This document shows, one piece after another, positions 59,770 to 64,000 of a stretch of 64,000 bases of DNA. The stretch spans positions 1 to 64,000 of the forward strand of contig JAWZXG010000035.1 in the NCBI GenBank assembly GCA_037178625.1, written 5' to 3'. The position numbers and the translations under genes are program-made. The notes under the pieces were generated by a model that was not told where the DNA came from, did not search any database, and saw only the letters and a list, made by a program, of their open reading frames with translations. How positions within the stretch are numbered: position 1 is the stretch's first letter; every line of letters begins with the position of its first letter. This DNA comes from Skeletonema tropicum (taxonomy: Eukaryota > Bacillariophyta > Thalassiosirophyceae > Thalassiosirales > Thalassiosiraceae).

Positions 59770-62700
59770 ATGACGAACTCTTCATTGAAAGGCAAGAGCG
59801 CTGCTGTCAATCCGTATGCCAAAAAGCCTGTGATTAGCAACCCCTACGCAAAGAAACAACCTAATAGAGCTACTGCTGTAGCTGTAGCTGTAGCTGCCAA
59901 CAATGTCACGCCAAAGGTCAAACCAGCATTTCCTGCTGTTAAAAATGCTGTCAATAGTAGCAATAAACAATCCTACAATCACCTCAATCGACCTGCGAGT
60001 ACCACTGTCAAGCCTGCTAGGCCTGTAGCTGTCAGCAATGCCAAGAGACCTCATGGCAAGTCGAATAATCCGTACTCTTCCGTCAACAACAACACAAAGA
60101 CAAAGGCTGTCACTCCTACACCCAAGAAGAAACAAATACTTCACAAACACAGCAAGCCAGGCTCATCTACCTCAAAGGCCGCTTCAGCAACTACTGCTAC
60201 TACTGGCAGTGTCAACACTACAAGAGCCGCTGCATCTGCTTATACTACACCAAAGGCAACCACTGCATCAACAAATGCTATCAACAGATCCATACCAAAT
60301 TCAAAGTTGAATGCACCTCGCAAAACAATGATTCATCCATCCAACTCAACCTCATCATCCAAAAACCATCAAATAATGAAACGCACCACACAATCATCAT
60401 CCACATCCACCTCCTCCACCACTCGACCAAAATCACTCAAACAATCACTCAAAACTCAAATAGCTCAAATCAAACGTCGGAAACAACTCCTCCTCCAACA
60501 AAGAGAATTAGACCAACAACGCAAGAAACGTCAACTTGAATTACAAACTTTGGAACGACAACGACAACGACAACGACAACGTGAGGCACGTCGAATACTA
60601 CGCCAACAACAACGTCAGGTTGTACAAGAAACAATTGGTCATATTGTAACACGTGTCGAACAACGAATGACATTGGAGGAACGTTTCGGTATTAATAAAG
60701 TTCATTATAGTATAGCGGAGGTTATGACTGAAATGATGGATACGATTGAACAAAATGATTTCAAAGAGAAACGATTGATACGTGAAAATAAGGCACGGTT
60801 ACGACGAAAGATGACTAAGGAACGAAAGGTGATAGTACAACAGTGTTTGAGTGAGGTTGTGAGTGGTGTGGAGAAGAGGGTTTATGGTAGTAGTAGTGTT
60901 TCGTATCATCAGGAACAGGTGCAGAAGATGATGCAGATGCAGCAACAAGTGCAACAACAGCAAGTGCAAATGATGATGATGATGAAACAGCAACAACAAC
61001 AGCAGCAGTACAGTCATCAAAGTATCATTCCTTCGTCGATGCAGTATAACATCCAACAACAACAAGGAGTGATAGTGCCGCACTATGGGTATAATGGAGC
61101 GTATTACCCGCTGCAGATGCAGATGATACCTCCGAATACTGTCAATGGCTATCATAATATGCCAATGCCAGCTATGCATCATCATCATCATCATCCCAAC
61201 ATGTCACTTCCGTATCCACAAAATCCTCCTGCATTGCCACCTTCGCAGACACTAGCGAATCCAATCACAGCTACTGTCAAGACAGCAGCAGCAACCAACA
61301 AAAAGCCACTGGTTCTATCCGCACAATATTATGCTCTCACCAACCCTCACAGCCCCTACAGATCATCTCATCATTTGCTCCATGGACACAACATATGTGT
61401 CATGAAAAAAGACGCAAAGGATTCCTTTGGTGTAACATTGCGATATGAAAGTAAGAGTGTATTGGTGCCACGGGAAGAAGTTGTTGCCAAAACCGTGACT
61501 GTTACTGCTACTGCGACTGCTGCTGTTACTACTACGAGTGTTGGTATCGGAGGAGCAGCAACATCATCAACTACTACCACCACCACAACTGAAAAGAAAC
61601 CTCGACGAAAAAGAGAAACCTTTGGAGTACTTTGTGTAGTCGAAGCGAGCAAGGCTAGGTTTGCATCGTCATCATCATCACAACCAAACACCGACGTAAC
61701 GAAAGTGAAGAAGGCTTTATTGCAACCTGGTGATATCATCCTTTCAGTAAATGGACGTGATGTGGGTGGGATGACATTTGCCGAATCATGTCGATTCATT
61801 TCTACCTCATCTACAAAGTGCTTGGTTACTAACGAGATTCGTTGTGTATTGACTGTAGCGAGAAGGAACGTTCCACTACTACCCGCTACTACTGCTGCTG
61901 CTGTGGTAGGTGGTGCAATGTCTGGCACTACCAACAACTACAACAACAACAACAACCTTCGTTTGCCCCATTCCACTTCTGCAATGCAACCTTCTACTCC
62001 GGCTATCCCATTGGTTTCATTTAGTATCCTTGGAGAGACGGTAATTGGTGATTTTTCATCTGTAGAATGGTGTGCTGTCATCCGAGCATTTCCAATCGTT
62101 TCGCGCGCACTAACGACTGGGATGGCCTTGTTGCCTGTAGCAACGAAGGATGTTTGTGCTACAATCAAAGAAAAGGAGGGGTATAAAACCTTTCTCAATC
62201 AACGCAGTGTGGAGTCAATCCAAGCAAAAATGTCCTTTGAAGGAACACGTATTGAAGAAGAATCGAAGCAAAAGGCCAAGGAGTATTGGAAGGCTGCATG
62301 GGAAGGTGAACTGAAACATGATGCTGATAATGACAACAACAACTCGTTGGTTGAGAACTACTACCTTACAGATGCGCAACGAAGTATTCTTCGCTCTAAA
62401 GCACGACCTACTACTGGTTGTAAGTGTGGGAGCAAGACTCATACCTTCGTGTCCGATCCAAAGTGTATTCTTTTCAGAGACGTGAAGCAGTTTTGTGCAC
62501 AAAATTCCATCAATGTGCTGGAAGATGAGAAGAAAAAGAAAGGAAAGAAGATATCTACAAAAGGGAAAGGGAAGTTAGAAGCGGCTTACATTCGAAGATT
62601 CAACCAGCTTCGTGAAGAGACGGCGGCCACGAAGGAAGAGGCGGAGTTTGTGCTCAAGATGGAGCAGAATCAGTGCATTGGTATGAAGAAGGCTGTCTTT

Positions 62701-63735
62701 GCGCCAAGCTCGTTGTGTACTGTTGTGCTTTCAGCTGTGGCAGCTGTTATGGATTTCATTCCGAACGATCGTCTTCTCGACCCGGTAGAACCAAAGATGG
62801 AAAACAAAATGCCAACTTTACCAAAGCCAGATGTCGATGAGTCGAAGAAACAGTTGGACTCGGATGATGATGACAGTGATGATGAGGATATGCCTTTGAC
62901 TGCACTTCTTCAACCTCAAACTTCCCTTAAAAGGGTGGCAAATGATTCCAATCTGCCATCTCCAAAACGGCCAAAGCAAAATGAGAGCAGCATTGGTCAT
63001 AAGTCGAAGGCTGTGCCCAGCGCCTACGTTCTCGGGGAAATTCTTTTGCATATTAGCAAGACTTACGGTCATTTGTTTGTCGAACCTTCTCATCCAAACT
63101 ATGCTTGGCAGCAACGTCATAGATCCACCATCACGACTCCTTTGCCAAAAGAGGTCATGTTTGCGGGTAATCCAAGAAAGCCAGGCAACCTCTCCTTCGA
63201 GAATGTTCGTTTCATGCTAACTGAAGAACGACTTGCACGGCTAAAAAAGAATTGGCTGGGTAATGACGAATTAAAGCTTCCACCTCAGTCTACGAGCGAG
63301 GAAATGGATCGATGGAATGACGAATGGACAGTAACACATCTCTCATCAGACGCAGTTACTGGTATTAGGCACGAAATTGATGTGTTGGAGAATCTGGGCA
63401 TATTGCGGATAAACCATAATGGAAGCGTCGTACTTGCGCAAGGGTGGCAAAGACGAGTCCCGCACATGATATTGAATGAAATGAAGGATGCGTGGGGTTC
63501 AGATATGGATGTAAACAACTTACACTGCATTCACGAAAATATCAAATCGTCTTTAGAAGACGTTTGGGAGCACGACGACGATGAATGTGAGTGGCGTTTT
63601 GAATCAGACAGCCTCGATGATGATGACGATGTAGTTTATGAAGACGAAGAGTATGAGCTTAGAAGGCAGATCTTTTTGGAGAACTATGACGCATTTGTCA
63701 ATTCAAGGAAAGGAGTTGGAGAGTTTGGAATTTAG
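59770..63735 (+). CDS. large low-complexity protein with PDZ domain and CxCG zinc-knuckle-like motif
   Basis: About 1321 aa, intronless, from the first in-frame ATG (59770). The N-terminus has two NPYAKK motifs and ~230 residues rich in Ser, Thr, Asn and Lys. An R/Q-rich coiled coil follows at ~234-300, with Q tracts at ~400-440 and six consecutive His near 470. A PDZ-like domain lies at ~540-700: HNICVMKKDAKDSFGVTLRY, a long insert, then LLQPGDIILSVNGRDVGGMTF (~650-670). At ~883 is CKCGSKTHTFVSDPKC, a Cys/His pattern that could bind zinc. Acidic DSDDDDSDDEDMP is near 1040 and an acidic C-terminus follows. Function unknown. It is probably a scaffold, possibly nuclear given the basic/acidic blocks. 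Its stop is 14 bp from the next gene's stop. Confidence 0.75.
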   Translation: MTNSSLKGKSAAVNPYAKKPVISNPYAKKQPNRATAVAVAVAANNVTPKVKPAFPAVKNAVNSSNKQSYNHLNRPASTTVKPARPVAVSNAKRPHGKSNNPYSSVNNNTKTKAVTPTPKKKQILHKHSKPGSSTSKAASATTATTGSVNTTRAAASAYTTPKATTASTNAINRSIPNSKLNAPRKTMIHPSNSTSSSKNHQIMKRTTQSSSTSTSSTTRPKSLKQSLKTQIAQIKRRKQLLLQQRELDQQRKKRQLELQTLERQRQRQRQREARRILRQQQRQVVQETIGHIVTRVEQRMTLEERFGINKVHYSIAEVMTEMMDTIEQNDFKEKRLIRENKARLRRKMTKERKVIVQQCLSEVVSGVEKRVYGSSSVSYHQEQVQKMMQMQQQVQQQQVQMMMMMKQQQQQQQYSHQSIIPSSMQYNIQQQQGVIVPHYGYNGAYYPLQMQMIPPNTVNGYHNMPMPAMHHHHHHPNMSLPYPQNPPALPPSQTLANPITATVKTAAATNKKPLVLSAQYYALTNPHSPYRSSHHLLHGHNICVMKKDAKDSFGVTLRYESKSVLVPREEVVAKTVTVTATATAAVTTTSVGIGGAATSSTTTTTTTEKKPRRKRETFGVLCVVEASKARFASSSSSQPNTDVTKVKKALLQPGDIILSVNGRDVGGMTFAESCRFISTSSTKCLVTNEIRCVLTVARRNVPLLPATTAAAVVGGAMSGTTNNYNNNNNLRLPHSTSAMQPSTPAIPLVSFSILGETVIGDFSSVEWCAVIRAFPIVSRALTTGMALLPVATKDVCATIKEKEGYKTFLNQRSVESIQAKMSFEGTRIEEESKQKAKEYWKAAWEGELKHDADNDNNNSLVENYYLTDAQRSILRSKARPTTGCKCGSKTHTFVSDPKCILFRDVKQFCAQNSINVLEDEKKKKGKKISTKGKGKLEAAYIRRFNQLREETAATKEEAEFVLKMEQNQCIGMKKAVFAPSSLCTVVLSAVAAVMDFIPNDRLLDPVEPKMENKMPTLPKPDVDESKKQLDSDDDDSDDEDMPLTALLQPQTSLKRVANDSNLPSPKRPKQNESSIGHKSKAVPSAYVLGEILLHISKTYGHLFVEPSHPNYAWQQRHRSTITTPLPKEVMFAGNPRKPGNLSFENVRFMLTEERLARLKKNWLGNDELKLPPQSTSEEMDRWNDEWTVTHLSSDAVTGIRHEIDVLENLGILRINHNGSVVLAQGWQRRVPHMILNEMKDAWGSDMDVNNLHCIHENIKSSLEDVWEHDDDECEWRFESDSLDDDDDVVYEDEEYELRRQIFLENYDAFVNSRKGVGEFGI

Positions 63736-63749
63736 GTGTAATAAAATAA

Positions 63750-63998
63750 TTAGCTTTCCTTCGAATGTTTCTTGTGTTTCTTCTTCGACTTCTTTTGCTT
63801 GGCATCCTTTTGCTTCTTTCTCTTTCGCCCGCTCTCTGTTGTCGTAGCTAAGTCGCTTGCAACGGCTTCGGATGAATTAGTTTCTAATACATGCCGCAAG
63901 ATGCCAAACAGTTTTGATTGATACTGCAAGTGCTGTAGCATGACTACGGTGAGAGCTTCGCAATCTTGAGCTTCACGAACCTGTAGTGATTGTGTCAT
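63750..63998 (-). CDS. Lys-rich C-terminus of a protein, possibly cut by the window edge
   Basis: 82 codons from ATG (63998) to stop. The N-terminal half is helical (CEALTVVMLQHLQYQSKLFGILRHVLE). The C-terminus is a dense basic tail (RKRKKQKDAKQKKSKKKHKK) typical of nucleolar or RNA-binding proteins. The ATG is two bases from the window end, so further upstream exons may exist. It is convergent with the PDZ-protein gene with a 14-bp gap. Confidence 0.5.
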   Translation of the reverse strand: MTQSLQVREAQDCEALTVVMLQHLQYQSKLFGILRHVLETNSSEAVASDLATTTESGRKRKKQKDAKQKKSKKKHKKHSKES

Positions 63999-64000
63999 AA

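Overview
The window looks like nuclear DNA of a diatom, most likely a centric one. Genes are compact. Most are intronless or carry a few GT-AG introns of about 78-122 bp. Several predicted proteins begin with a signal peptide ending in an ASAFAP-like motif (STAAFAP, AAAFSTP, SSAFVP, SDAFSPP), the bipartite plastid presequence of secondary red-lineage plastids. The kinase style and homopeptide-rich proteins fit this assignment. No species can be fixed from the sequence alone.

Layout. (1) 1-9850 is a satellite array of ~185-bp monomers. It is organised over ~5.1-9.3 kb into a 1296-bp, seven-monomer higher-order repeat, and it is broken at 3779-4755 by a 5'-truncated retroelement flanked by a 45-bp target duplication. 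(2) 10-18 kb is a dense gene block: membrane sulfotransferase-like protein, plastid fatty-acid desaturase, RluA-type pseudouridine synthase-like protein, KH/RGG RNA-binding protein and a plastid-targeted unknown. (3) 18-20.9 kb has no supportable gene but carries two related sequences, each with a ~80-nt hairpin. (4) 20.9-36.5 kb holds a TKL-like kinase, a DUF1995 plastid protein, dUTPase, a MORN protein, ribonucleotide reductase small subunit, a nucleotidyltransferase-like protein, a plastid ICMT-like methyltransferase, a copine and an RCC1-repeat protein. (5) 36.5-39.6 kb is non-coding repeats: two abutting cassettes with shared ends, then a hAT-like non-autonomous element carrying a second copy of its own family in the opposite orientation. 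(6) 39.7-42.8 kb holds mitochondrial dihydrolipoyl dehydrogenase and a bestrophin. (7) 43-49.4 kb is transposon-rich. It includes a 2.7-kb TIR element with internal tandem duplication and nested insertion, and a 212-bp fold-back element whose empty site is preserved in a neighbouring repeat. (8) 49.5-64 kb holds a second kinase of the same family, a plastid amino-acid permease-like transporter, an ankyrin/Cys-motif protein, a Sed5-type Qa-SNARE, a large PDZ protein and the end of a Lys-rich protein.

There is no operon logic. Genes alternate strand and many pairs are convergent with very short 3' gaps (14-128 bp). Functionally the window mixes plastid lipid and membrane functions, dNTP metabolism (dUTPase and RNR R2 lie within 3.5 kb), RNA modification and binding, signalling kinases and Golgi trafficking. 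The most unusual material is in the mobile DNA: nested and fold-back elements whose insertion histories can be read directly from target duplications and paralogous empty sites. Intron boundaries were inferred by eye from splice motifs plus family conservation.
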